From Treponema sp. (GTDB lineage Bacteria > Spirochaetota > Spirochaetia > Treponematales > Breznakiellaceae), in assembly GCA_020216655.1 (NCBI GenBank), contig JAIWNU010000016.1, positions 1 to 10,000 of the forward strand: a stretch of 10,000 bases of DNA, written 5' to 3'. The notes under the pieces are model-generated. The model was not told where the DNA came from. It worked only from the letters and a program-made list of their open reading frames with translations, and ran no database searches. Position 1 is the first letter of the stretch, and each line of letters opens with the position of its first letter. The translations under genes and the position numbers were made by a program. Below, one piece after another: positions 1 to 6,257 of this stretch.

Positions 1-1
1 C

Positions 2-790
2 ATCGCAGGGGAAAAGGCAGGTATCATCAAGCCTGGCAAGCCTGTGCTCGTATCGGAACAACGGGACGAAGCCATAAGGGTTTTTCGGGCCACCGCGCTG
101 GCCCGTTCCGCACCCCTCTGGTACCTCCCCGAATTGGCCGAAATACATGAGCTCAAGGTCAGTAAGGAGGGAACCGATTTTGTCATCAATATAAACGATA
201 CTATGCAAAACTCACCGCTCAACGATGGCAGCGGTAAAACAGCTTTTTTCATCAATCTGTCGCTTATTGGAGCCATACAGGCCCACAATGCACTCCAGGC
301 TTATACGGCAGTCAGACTTACCTATCCAGAAATTAACCAGGAGATTTTACTTAAGGGTCTTAAAAAGACGCGTATTCCAGCCCGCTTCGAACGGATACGA
401 GAAGAACCGGACATCATAATCGACGGGGCCCATACGCCCCGGAGCATAAAGCTCTGCACAGAAACCTTTGTAAGCCTATACGGCTCCGGCAATATCCTTC
501 TTTTTGCCTGTGCTGCCGACAAGGATGCTGCATCCATGGCTCAGATTCTGCTTCCGCATTTTAATCAAATTGTCTTAACAACACCGGGGAGCTTTAAAAA
601 AAGCGACCTGGAAAAAACAAGAAAAGCCTTTACAGATATACAAGATGGCTTTAATGTGGATATAGAGTGTATACCGGATTCAGAGGAGGCTATCCGGCGA
701 ACATTTATGTTGTCAAAACAACAGCACAAAGCAGTCCTGGCAGCTGGTTCATTCTATCTTGCAGCCGAGGTCAGGACTTTTAAGTTATAG
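2..790 (+). CDS. folC: Folylpolyglutamate synthase / dihydrofolate synthase, C-terminal part (5' end outside window)
   Basis: This cytoplasmic Mur-ligase-family enzyme adds glutamate to (tetrahydro)folate, and in many bacteria also to dihydropteroate, using ATP. The frame is open from the left edge. Its first residues, IAGEKAGIIKPGKPV, are the family signature that follows the central ATPase core, so the P-loop and true start lie upstream. A GTG at 44 is only an internal valine. The segment LLKGLKKTRIPARFE (about 349-397) and the DGAHTP box (422-439) mark the C-terminal domain; the box is normally DGAHNP, so Asn is replaced by Thr. CAADKDAASM and VVLT-like strands complete the Mur-ligase C-terminal fold. 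About 262 codons are present, of roughly 420-450 expected. The stop TAG lies 20 bases before the sensor kinase, so the two are probably co-transcribed. Family confidence is high; mono- versus bifunctional activity cannot be told here. Confidence 0.93.
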   Translation: MAGEKAGIIKPGKPVLVSEQRDEAIRVFRATALARSAPLWYLPELAEIHELKVSKEGTDFVININDTMQNSPLNDGSGKTAFFINLSLIGAIQAHNALQAYTAVRLTYPEINQEILLKGLKKTRIPARFERIREEPDIIIDGAHTPRSIKLCTETFVSLYGSGNILLFACAADKDAASMAQILLPHFNQIVLTTPGSFKKSDLEKTRKAFTDIQDGFNVDIECIPDSEEAIRRTFMLSKQQHKAVLAAGSFYLAAEVRTFKL

Positions 791-810
791 TTATAAACAA
801 GGATGTTTTC

Positions 811-1965
811 ATGGATGATAAAGCAGCAGCAAAATATGATGAAGATGTAATTCGAATAATTAACCAGCTAAAAAACGAAATCATAGAACGCAAATGGGCG
901 GAAAAGAAATCCCGAGATGCCCTGGACTACGCTGAAAGTATTATCGATTCGGTAAAACATCCCCTGGTAGTGCTGGATGAAACAAAAAAGGTAATCTCCG
1001 CAAACCTCGCTTTTTATGACCTCTTTAATCTCACCCCTGGAATTGTTTTGGGTCAAAATTTTCTAACCATGGCGGACGGCCTCTTTGATTTTAAAGAAAT
1101 GCAGCAGCTCCTGGAAAAAAAACAAGGGCCAGAACCACAGGTCATTGATATTTACCGCAACTTTCATCTCATCGGCAGGAAATACCTTAAGGCGGCTATA
1201 CAGGGATTGCAGTATAATGTCAAACACCTTCGCTTTTCATTCCTGACCATTGAGGATGTGACGGACCAAAAAATTGCGGAGATGAAATTACGGAAAGCCC
1301 TGGAAGATAAAAGCATACTCATCCGGGAAGTACACCATCGGGTAAAAAATAATCTGCAGATCCTTTCCAGTCTCCTCTCGCTGCAGATTACCACATTAAG
1401 CGATGAAAGCCCCTTTCAGGTACTCCAGGAAGCCCAGACGCGAATCATGGCCATAGGAGCGGTTCACGAAAGCCTATCGGACAACAGACAGGTGGGGAAA
1501 ATACCCATCGAAGAACCTATCCGCCGTATGATAGAAGGGCTCGATGCTCTCTTTGATGATAATATCCAGGTTTCGCTAACTATCGATCCCATTTTTTTAA
1601 CCATTAACCAGGCGACGCTGCTGTGTCTAGTATTGAACGAAATTGTCTCTAATTCCCACAAATATTCGTTCCAAAACCATACGGGTTCAGAAAAACGTAT
1701 ATTCATCGAGATTAAAGAACTAAACAATCAAGTTGTTTTGACCATTTCGGACAATGGTAGCGGTTTTGGTATCGGCCAGGACAGGCTTAAGTCCGAAGGC
1801 GGCGATTATTCGCTCGGGTTCATATTGATAAAGAATCTCGTAGAACAGCAGCTGCTTGGTCAATGGAATGTAAAACGGCTGGGGGGTCTCATTCACGAAA
1901 TAAGATTCGGTATAGAAGAGGATCAAACCATTCCGCCTGTTTCGGTGGAAGAGCTGAGTTCGTAA
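811..1965 (+). CDS. Cytoplasmic PAS-domain sensor histidine kinase, HisKA_2 family
   Basis: This is a soluble two-component kinase that would autophosphorylate and pass phosphate to a response regulator; no regulator is visible in the window. The 384 residues read as an N-terminal helical/coiled segment (about 10-45), a PAS-like sensor domain (about 45-150, with SVKHPLVVLDETKKVISAN), a HisKA_2 dimerisation domain with the H-box EVHHRVKNNLQILSSLLSLQ (His175/His176; the His before Arg is the likelier phosphoacceptor by analogy with HWE kinases), and a HATPase_c domain. The ATPase carries the N-box NEIVSN (Asn276, Asn281), the G1 box ISDNGSGFG (Asp314, Gly316, Gly318) and a G2-like SLGFILIKNLVEQ. 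No membrane segment or signal peptide is seen. The ATG at 811 has an AAGGA ribosome site at 799-803. The last 43 bases overlap the tail of the convergent pseudouridine synthase gene. All key catalytic boxes are intact; the signal sensed is unknown. Confidence 0.9.
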   Translation: MDDKAAAKYDEDVIRIINQLKNEIIERKWAEKKSRDALDYAESIIDSVKHPLVVLDETKKVISANLAFYDLFNLTPGIVLGQNFLTMADGLFDFKEMQQLLEKKQGPEPQVIDIYRNFHLIGRKYLKAAIQGLQYNVKHLRFSFLTIEDVTDQKIAEMKLRKALEDKSILIREVHHRVKNNLQILSSLLSLQITTLSDESPFQVLQEAQTRIMAIGAVHESLSDNRQVGKIPIEEPIRRMIEGLDALFDDNIQVSLTIDPIFLTINQATLLCLVLNEIVSNSHKYSFQNHTGSEKRIFIEIKELNNQVVLTISDNGSGFGIGQDRLKSEGGDYSLGFILIKNLVEQQLLGQWNVKRLGGLIHEIRFGIEEDQTIPPVSVEELSS

Positions 1966-2714
1966 CGGACCGATTCACCGGTTTCGGGATCTCTGAATTC
2001 TACTGCCCAGGCCTGGAGATGAAGCAGGTCTTTTTCGTGCTCTTTAAAAGTACCATGGGGATTATAAAGTTTATCTCCCAGTATGGGCATACCAATCCAG
2101 GCAAGATGGCAGCGGATCTGATGACGGAACCCCCGTGCTATTTGCGCATTAACCACAAGCAACGATTCATGCTGCGGCTCTGATTGTATTGAAAGTATTT
2201 TTGTCCTATAGGGCTTTCCATGATCTAGGCTTATTTCTTTGGTCTTTTTAACTACCACCACAGGCCGGACAGCTTTGCGGCCGGGACCGTAGGCTCTAAA
2301 GGCGCTTTCTACTAAGAAGGGAGCCTTACAGGACCAATCAATTTGAAACGGCAGGGGCGGACACCCAGGACCTGCGGCGTGTCCTCCCTCTTCCCTTTTT
2401 ATGCACCAGGCCCGATAGGTTTTAAGAAATAGGCCGCCTTCTTGCTGAGCAGATATAAGGTCATAGGCTTCCTGGGTTCGGGCGAAAAGCACAAGGCCGT
2501 TGGTATCCGTATCAAGCCGATGGAGTAAACCGCCCTCTATGAGTTTTCTGCCCTTTATATTGCCGACCTCTGGAAAGCGTTTGACGCACCATTGAACGAG
2601 GGTATGTTCTTCTGTTGCAGTGAGAGGGGCCGTAGGAAGCCCCGGAGGTTTGTAAACCAGCAGGTACGCGGGGGTCTCAGCACAGACAAAAGGTTCAGAT
2701 GAGGTCACCATCAT
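1923..2714 (-). CDS. RluA-family pseudouridine synthase (target RNA uncertain)
   Basis: This protein probably isomerises a uridine in rRNA or tRNA to pseudouridine. It shows the three RluA-family elements: YLLVYKPPGLPT near the N-terminus, the catalytic loop LLHRLDTDTNGLVLFA with the nucleophile Asp68, and the third motif ARGFRHQIRCHLA followed by IGMPILGDKLY. Motif III departs from the usual TGRTHQIR but keeps the RHQIR core. There is no N-terminal S4 domain, unlike the second synthase in this window, so it is an RluA/TruC-like short form. The start is placed at ATG 2714 (263 residues), with AAGG three bases upstream; ATG 2711 or GTG 2708 are equally possible. A longer reading from TTG 2735 is disfavoured because it would begin upstream of the -10 box of the promoter proposed at 2725-2753. 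It overlaps the sensor kinase tail to tail by 43 bases. RNA specificity cannot be assigned. Confidence 0.88.
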   Translation of the reverse strand: MMVTSSEPFVCAETPAYLLVYKPPGLPTAPLTATEEHTLVQWCVKRFPEVGNIKGRKLIEGGLLHRLDTDTNGLVLFARTQEAYDLISAQQEGGLFLKTYRAWCIKREEGGHAAGPGCPPLPFQIDWSCKAPFLVESAFRAYGPGRKAVRPVVVVKKTKEISLDHGKPYRTKILSIQSEPQHESLLVVNAQIARGFRHQIRCHLAWIGMPILGDKLYNPHGTFKEHEKDLLHLQAWAVEFRDPETGESVRYELSSSTETGGMV

Positions 2715-2719
2715 AGACC

Positions 2720-2748
2720 TTGCGATAATACTCAATTACCGGCATACT
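2720..2748 (+). promoter_or_regulatory. Candidate (weaker) sigma-70 promoter for the YihY-CNBD gene
   Basis: On the + strand TTGCGA (2720-2725) and CATACT (2743-2748) are 17 bases apart, each matching 4/6 of the consensus. Transcription would begin around 2755, practically at the GTG start at 2756, so the mRNA would be leaderless. This agrees with the absence of a Shine-Dalgarno sequence before that GTG. It lies almost exactly on top of the opposed candidate promoter at 2725-2753, so polymerase could not occupy both at once. The match is modest and could be chance. Confidence 0.3.
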
Positions 2749-2753
2749 TGCAA
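2725..2753 (-). promoter_or_regulatory. Candidate sigma-70 promoter for the pseudouridine synthase gene
   Basis: Read on the - strand, TTGCAA (2753-2748) and TATTAT (2730-2725) are separated by exactly 17 bases, matching 4/6 and 5/6 of the -35 and -10 consensus. Initiation 6-8 bases downstream would fall around 2717-2719, giving a leader of only a few bases before ATG 2714/2711. This is a sequence match only. Confidence 0.5.
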
Positions 2754-2755
2754 TT

Positions 2756-4066
2756 GTGAAAAAGAAAGAAATTTTAAAAGCTACGGGCAGTAAATTTTTA
2801 TTAACATTTCAGCTGTTTTCAAAAAACGAACTGGCAAACCATGCTGCCGCAGGGGCCTATGGTTTTTTTCTTTCCGCAGCGCCTGCCCTGCTGCTCATGG
2901 TCCTGCTTTTGTCCAACATTTTTCGTGTTGCGCCATCGGCTTTACATGATGTATTTAAAAGTTTCAGTAATTCCTATTTAGGTAGTTTTGGAATTTTGTT
3001 AGACAGCCAGAGCCTAACATCCTCATTTATTTTTGCTTCAGAAAATAAATTTTCAGGTATCATTACTATTCTTAACCTATTATGGACAGGGCGTGTCTTT
3101 GCACTGTCGCTGCAACGGGGCCTCCGGGTAATATACCCCAACCCTCCGGGAAAACAAAAACCGGTAAAAGATACCCTTATTCCCTTTGCCATAGAATTGG
3201 CGGCTATTGCATATGCGCTGCTTTTTATTTTTTCAAGCCGGGAAGCCATTTTATTATTTGAGCAATCTCGGCTGGGCCGCTTTTTCCCTTTGCTGCTTCC
3301 GCTGCTTCGTTTCATTGCGTTGATACTTCCCATTGTAGGCCTGGGACTACTCACCTATGGAGCCTATCGGTTTGTACCCTATAATCCGCCAAGCCGTATG
3401 TCAGCATTCCAGGGGACCCTGCTTGCCATAGTCCTTTATAGCAGTGTATCGCTTTTTTTTCAGACCCTTGTGAACCCAGACCGCTACAACTTGGTTTACG
3501 GAGCTCTCGGCAATGTGGTGCTGCTTCTGGCTAATGTTTACTTCTTCTTCACCTTCTTCTTTCTTGGAGCCCAATTTTCTTATGTAATCAATTCATTCAA
3601 TGCGCTTTTGTTTACCCGCTTTAGGAAAATGCAGGCTTCAGGACCGCAAACTGGGAATAATAAAATACCCAATTTTGAAAAACACATATTTGGAAGTCCA
3701 TCGGGGGAGATGAAAAAATATATCCGATCCTACGAAGCTGGCTTTAAACTCTTTGGTGCGGGAGAAACAGGTTCAACAATCTTTTATATCCTTTCTGGCA
3801 GTGTCGGAATCTATATCCAGGATGAAAAAGGGTCGCTCCAGAAAATTGCGGTTCTTAATGAAGGCAATTTTATCGGCGAAATGGCATATTTACTTTCCGA
3901 ACCCAGAACTGCAACGGCAATTACCGAATCAGAAGCAATTATTATAGAGCTGCCGCCAAACGTTTTTGAACAGGTTTTACAAAATGATCCAGAAACGGCC
4001 CGCTACATTATAGATTCCCTTTCGAGACGTATTAAATTTGCTAATGACAAAATGAGGAGCCTGTAG
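2756..4066 (+). CDS. YihY/BrkB (UPF0761) membrane protein fused to a cyclic-nucleotide-binding domain
   Basis: This is an inner-membrane protein of 436 residues. Residues about 25-285 are a YihY/BrkB domain (once misnamed RNase BN), with hydrophobic segments near 30-54, 98-118, 141-160, 177-203, 216-238 and 250-280. Family-like stretches include NLLWTGRVFALSLQRGL, YRFVPYNPPSRMSAFQG and YGALGNVVLLLANVYF. After a hydrophilic linker (about 288-325) comes a cNMP-binding beta-barrel (about 326-430). Its phosphate-binding cassette, GEMAYLLSEPRTATA, keeps the Glu (375) and Arg (384) with the nine-residue spacing of eukaryotic PKA domains, so ligand binding is plausible. The molecular role of YihY proteins is not established, and the fusion suggests a membrane function gated by a nucleotide or cyclic dinucleotide. 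The GTG at 2756 has no clear ribosome site; an upstream in-frame TAA at 2726 limits alternatives. The stop lies 4 bases from the convergent rluD. Confidence 0.88.
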   Translation: MKKKEILKATGSKFLLTFQLFSKNELANHAAAGAYGFFLSAAPALLLMVLLLSNIFRVAPSALHDVFKSFSNSYLGSFGILLDSQSLTSSFIFASENKFSGIITILNLLWTGRVFALSLQRGLRVIYPNPPGKQKPVKDTLIPFAIELAAIAYALLFIFSSREAILLFEQSRLGRFFPLLLPLLRFIALILPIVGLGLLTYGAYRFVPYNPPSRMSAFQGTLLAIVLYSSVSLFFQTLVNPDRYNLVYGALGNVVLLLANVYFFFTFFFLGAQFSYVINSFNALLFTRFRKMQASGPQTGNNKIPNFEKHIFGSPSGEMKKYIRSYEAGFKLFGAGETGSTIFYILSGSVGIYIQDEKGSLQKIAVLNEGNFIGEMAYLLSEPRTATAITESEAIIIELPPNVFEQVLQNDPETARYIIDSLSRRIKFANDKMRSL

Positions 4067-4070
4067 GGAT

Positions 4071-5057
4071 TTAGCTTTTTGCTGACCCAGCTTTCAGCTT
4101 TTTTAGTATCTCTTTGAACCTCTCTGGTAGGGGAGCCGAAAATTGTTCCGGCTCTGAGCGGCCTGGTAGGAGAATGCGAAGCTTCAGCGCATGGAGCATC
4201 AAGGTTGCCTGGGGGAACCGATGATCCTTAGCAGAGTATAGGGGATCCCCCAGTATGGGGCAGCCCAAAAAGCGCATATGTACACGGAGCTGGTGGGTCC
4301 TTCCGGTTTTAGGCCGTAATAGGACGAGGCTATAGGATCCAAATTCCTGCAAAACGCGGTACAGGGTTACCGCATGTTTTCCCTGGTTTTTAGTGCAGGT
4401 AAATAGTTTCCGGTTATGCTTGTCTCTGGCTATAAAAGTTTCTATCCTTCCCTTCGATTGGGGGAGCCTTCCCCGCACAATGGCTACATAGGTTTTTTTT
4501 GTTTGCCGCGCTTTAAACTGATTTGCGAGAAACACCAGGGCTTCATCGTCGTAGGTGGCAATAATGACACCGCTTGTGTCCTTATCAAGACGGTGTACTA
4601 TTCCAGGCCGAAGAAGAACTTCAGCGGAGTCTTGCGCTGATCCTGTTTTCTCCCTTGTTGCAGCACCAGCAATTTCGGATAAGGGCATTTTGCCCCTTAG
4701 CATCCTCCTGTATAGGATCCCATTTGCAAGGGTTCCCCGCTTATTACCCGCCCCAGGATGCACCACCAGTCCCTGAGGTTTATTTATAACAATGACCCGG
4801 TCATCCTCATACAAAATTTCAAAAGGAATATCTTCGGGTACAAGATCGGTTGGTTCCGGTGCATCCCAGGAGAGACTGATTTGATCTCCGGGCACAACAA
4901 TGCGGGATACTTTTACATCCTTTCCATTCACCTGTGCACAAAGATGCCTCGCCTTAACCTGTGAACGGCTTATCAAATTAAGAACCTCTGAAATATACCG
5001 GTCCAGCCGCATGCCTCCCTGGGCTTGGGGTCCAACCATTCCTGAATAGGTTTCCAC
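4071..5057 (-). CDS. rluD: 23S rRNA pseudouridine synthase, RluD type (S4 + RluA catalytic domain)
   Basis: RluD-type enzymes form the pseudouridines of 23S rRNA helix 69 (1911/1915/1917 in E. coli) and support 50S assembly. The 328 residues comprise an N-terminal S4 RNA-binding domain (about 15-64, MRLDRYISEVL to VVPGDQISL), the first catalytic motif VIVINKPQGLVVHPGAGN (88-105), the active-site loop GIVHRLDKDTSGVIIA (nucleophile Asp158) and KTGRTHQLRVHMRFLG (250-265) with GCPILGDPLY. Between GAGN and HRLD the chain is about 24 residues longer than E. coli RluD as I remember it, with a polar insert around 118-149. The start is GTG 5057, with AGGA eight bases upstream and a stronger GGAGG 14 bases upstream, both inside the end of the preceding gene. 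Only 4 bases separate it from that gene's stop. It is the last gene of the - strand unit. Confidence 0.92.
   Translation of the reverse strand: METYSGMVGPQAQGGMRLDRYISEVLNLISRSQVKARHLCAQVNGKDVKVSRIVVPGDQISLSWDAPEPTDLVPEDIPFEILYEDDRVIVINKPQGLVVHPGAGNKRGTLANGILYRRMLRGKMPLSEIAGAATREKTGSAQDSAEVLLRPGIVHRLDKDTSGVIIATYDDEALVFLANQFKARQTKKTYVAIVRGRLPQSKGRIETFIARDKHNRKLFTCTKNQGKHAVTLYRVLQEFGSYSLVLLRPKTGRTHQLRVHMRFLGCPILGDPLYSAKDHRFPQATLMLHALKLRILLPGRSEPEQFSAPLPERFKEILKKLKAGSAKS
4081..4104 (+). terminator. Weak candidate intrinsic terminator for the YihY-CNBD gene
   Basis: GCTGA (4081-4085) can pair with TCAGC (4094-4098) around an 8-base loop, and six T follow at 4099-4104. It lies 15 bases past the YihY-CNBD stop but within the final codons of the convergent rluD gene. 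The stem is only five pairs, so termination would be inefficient at best. Confidence 0.3.
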
Positions 5058-5061
5058 AGTT

Positions 5062-5565
5062 TTATTCCTGACCTCCAGTCTGGTCTGGATTCCAGGGCTC
5101 TATTCGAATATCGGGCTGCAAAATGGGCGGCGCAGACTCCTTTTGCCGGCTCCGTTTATTCTGCACTAGTATGTAGTCCACCAGGGCAGCTGCAACAGAA
5201 AGACCGACAGCGACAGAAAAAGAAGCAATACGCTGAGTTTCGTCCATTTCTATGGCCCCGGGAGCCTTGAGGGGCCATGGAGCATACAGGCGATCCCAGT
5301 TATGGGTATAGAAACGGTATGAATCAACTGCAAAGGTGGTAAAGAACACCATGAATGGAAGGGAGCCAAAGGCGACAATTTCGGCACGGCGCAGATCAAG
5401 GAGCCAAGCGGGAAATTCATCCTTCTGGTAGGGAGCAGGCGCTATTTGTTTCGTTGTAACAGGCTGTGTATCCTTTTGCTGAGAAACGGCGAAGGGAAGC
5501 GGACCGGTAAACAACAAAAGTAACAGTAAAGTGCTCGCCCAAATTCGCACCTGCCCTTCCCTCAT
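5062..5565 (-). CDS. Small exported or membrane protein of unknown function
   Basis: I do not recognise a characterised family. The 167 residues begin with a basic start and a leucine-rich hydrophobic core (about 8-28, STLLLLLLFTGPLPFAVS), a likely signal peptide with possible cleavage after AVS near residue 28. A polar Gln/Pro/Lys linker follows to about 50, then DLRRAEIVAFGSLPF with a hydrophobic segment (61-80), a soluble stretch with YTHNWDRLYAPW, a second hydrophobic segment (113-134) and a basic, proline-rich tail. It would sit in the inner membrane, with the linker probably periplasmic. The ATG at 5565 overlaps the yggS stop in an ATGA arrangement and has a strong AAAGGAGA ribosome site at 5572-5579. 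It is coupled to rluD downstream. Placement between yggS and rluD gives no clear functional hint. Confidence 0.8.
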   Translation of the reverse strand: MREGQVRIWASTLLLLLLFTGPLPFAVSQQKDTQPVTTKQIAPAPYQKDEFPAWLLDLRRAEIVAFGSLPFMVFFTTFAVDSYRFYTHNWDRLYAPWPLKAPGAIEMDETQRIASFSVAVGLSVAAALVDYILVQNKRSRQKESAPPILQPDIRIEPWNPDQTGGQE

Positions 5566-6257
5566 TGCCCATCTCCTTTGAAAAGTGCTGTACCTATACG
5601 AAGCAAGGTAGAGCCCTCTTCTATGGCAATTTCAAAATCGTTGGACATACCCATAGAGAGTATCTCAAGACTAAGTTCCGGGAAGCGCTGTTGCAGAAAT
5701 CTTTGGGCCTCCGCAAGGGTACGAAAAGATTCTCGAATCTGGCTCACATCATGAGTGAAAGGGGCCATGGTCATAAGTCCCTTTAATGTTATCTGGGGAT
5801 ATGCCATGGCCTGTTCAGCGGCCCTTGCTAAAGATTCAAAGTCGGGATAACCCGTTTTTGAATCCTCTCCGGTATGAAGTTCTAAAAGAACTTCCATGGT
5901 CATATCCGCTTTCTTGCATTGCAGGGCAAGTTCAGCAAGCAGTTCATCCCGGTCAACGGACTGTATGCAAGAAAAGAGCTGTATCGCCCCTTTCACCTTG
6001 TTCCGCTGAAGACTGCCAATACAATGAAGCTCAATATCTTTTATATCATCCGGAATGGTGCTGAATTTTGCCTTGGCTTCCTGCACCCTGCTTTCACCAA
6101 AAAGCCGTATGCCAGCACGATATGCATCCTTAATCGCATCCATACTTTCGAACTTGCTTACTGCCATAAGCCGGACTTCTTCCCGTTTCCGTCCCGATCG
6201 TTCACAGGCCCGTTGTATGCGCTCTTCGATCCTCGCAATATTATCCTTTATTAACAT
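5562..6257 (-). CDS. yggS: YggS/PLPBP family pyridoxal-phosphate-binding protein
   Basis: This cytoplasmic PLP homeostasis protein has a single alanine-racemase-like barrel domain and no known catalytic turnover. The 231 residues match the usual 220-240 of the family. Visible signatures are LMAVSKF with the PLP lysine Lys35, FGESRVQEAKAK (53-64, usually FGENYVQE), HCIGSLQRNKVK (78-89), the LELHTGEDSKTGY loop, GLMTMAP (160-166) and the phosphate-binding C-terminus SMGMSNDFEIAIEEGSTLLRIGTALF (split around 201-226; Ser201, Ser205, Arg220, Gly222). The ATG at 6257 overlaps the rsmA stop by 7 bases. A GGGAGG element lies about 13 bases upstream, which is long for a ribosome site, so translation probably depends on coupling with rsmA. 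It overlaps the next gene by 4 bases. Confidence 0.95.
   Translation of the reverse strand: MLIKDNIARIEERIQRACERSGRKREEVRLMAVSKFESMDAIKDAYRAGIRLFGESRVQEAKAKFSTIPDDIKDIELHCIGSLQRNKVKGAIQLFSCIQSVDRDELLAELALQCKKADMTMEVLLELHTGEDSKTGYPDFESLARAAEQAMAYPQITLKGLMTMAPFTHDVSQIRESFRTLAEAQRFLQQRFPELSLEILSMGMSNDFEIAIEEGSTLLRIGTALFKGDGQ

Noticed and set aside
1969..1982. ACCG/CGGT hairpin just after the sensor kinase stop as a terminator
   Set aside because: It has only four pairs and no T-run follows, and it lies within the convergent gene's coding sequence.
2715..2735. Longer pseudouridine synthase beginning at TTG 2735
   Set aside because: There is no ribosome site, and the codon lies upstream of the -10 box of the best promoter candidate.
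4416..4964. Several + strand open frames opposite rluD
   Set aside because: They overlap one another, have no family resemblance or ribosome sites, and mirror a well-conserved gene on the other strand.
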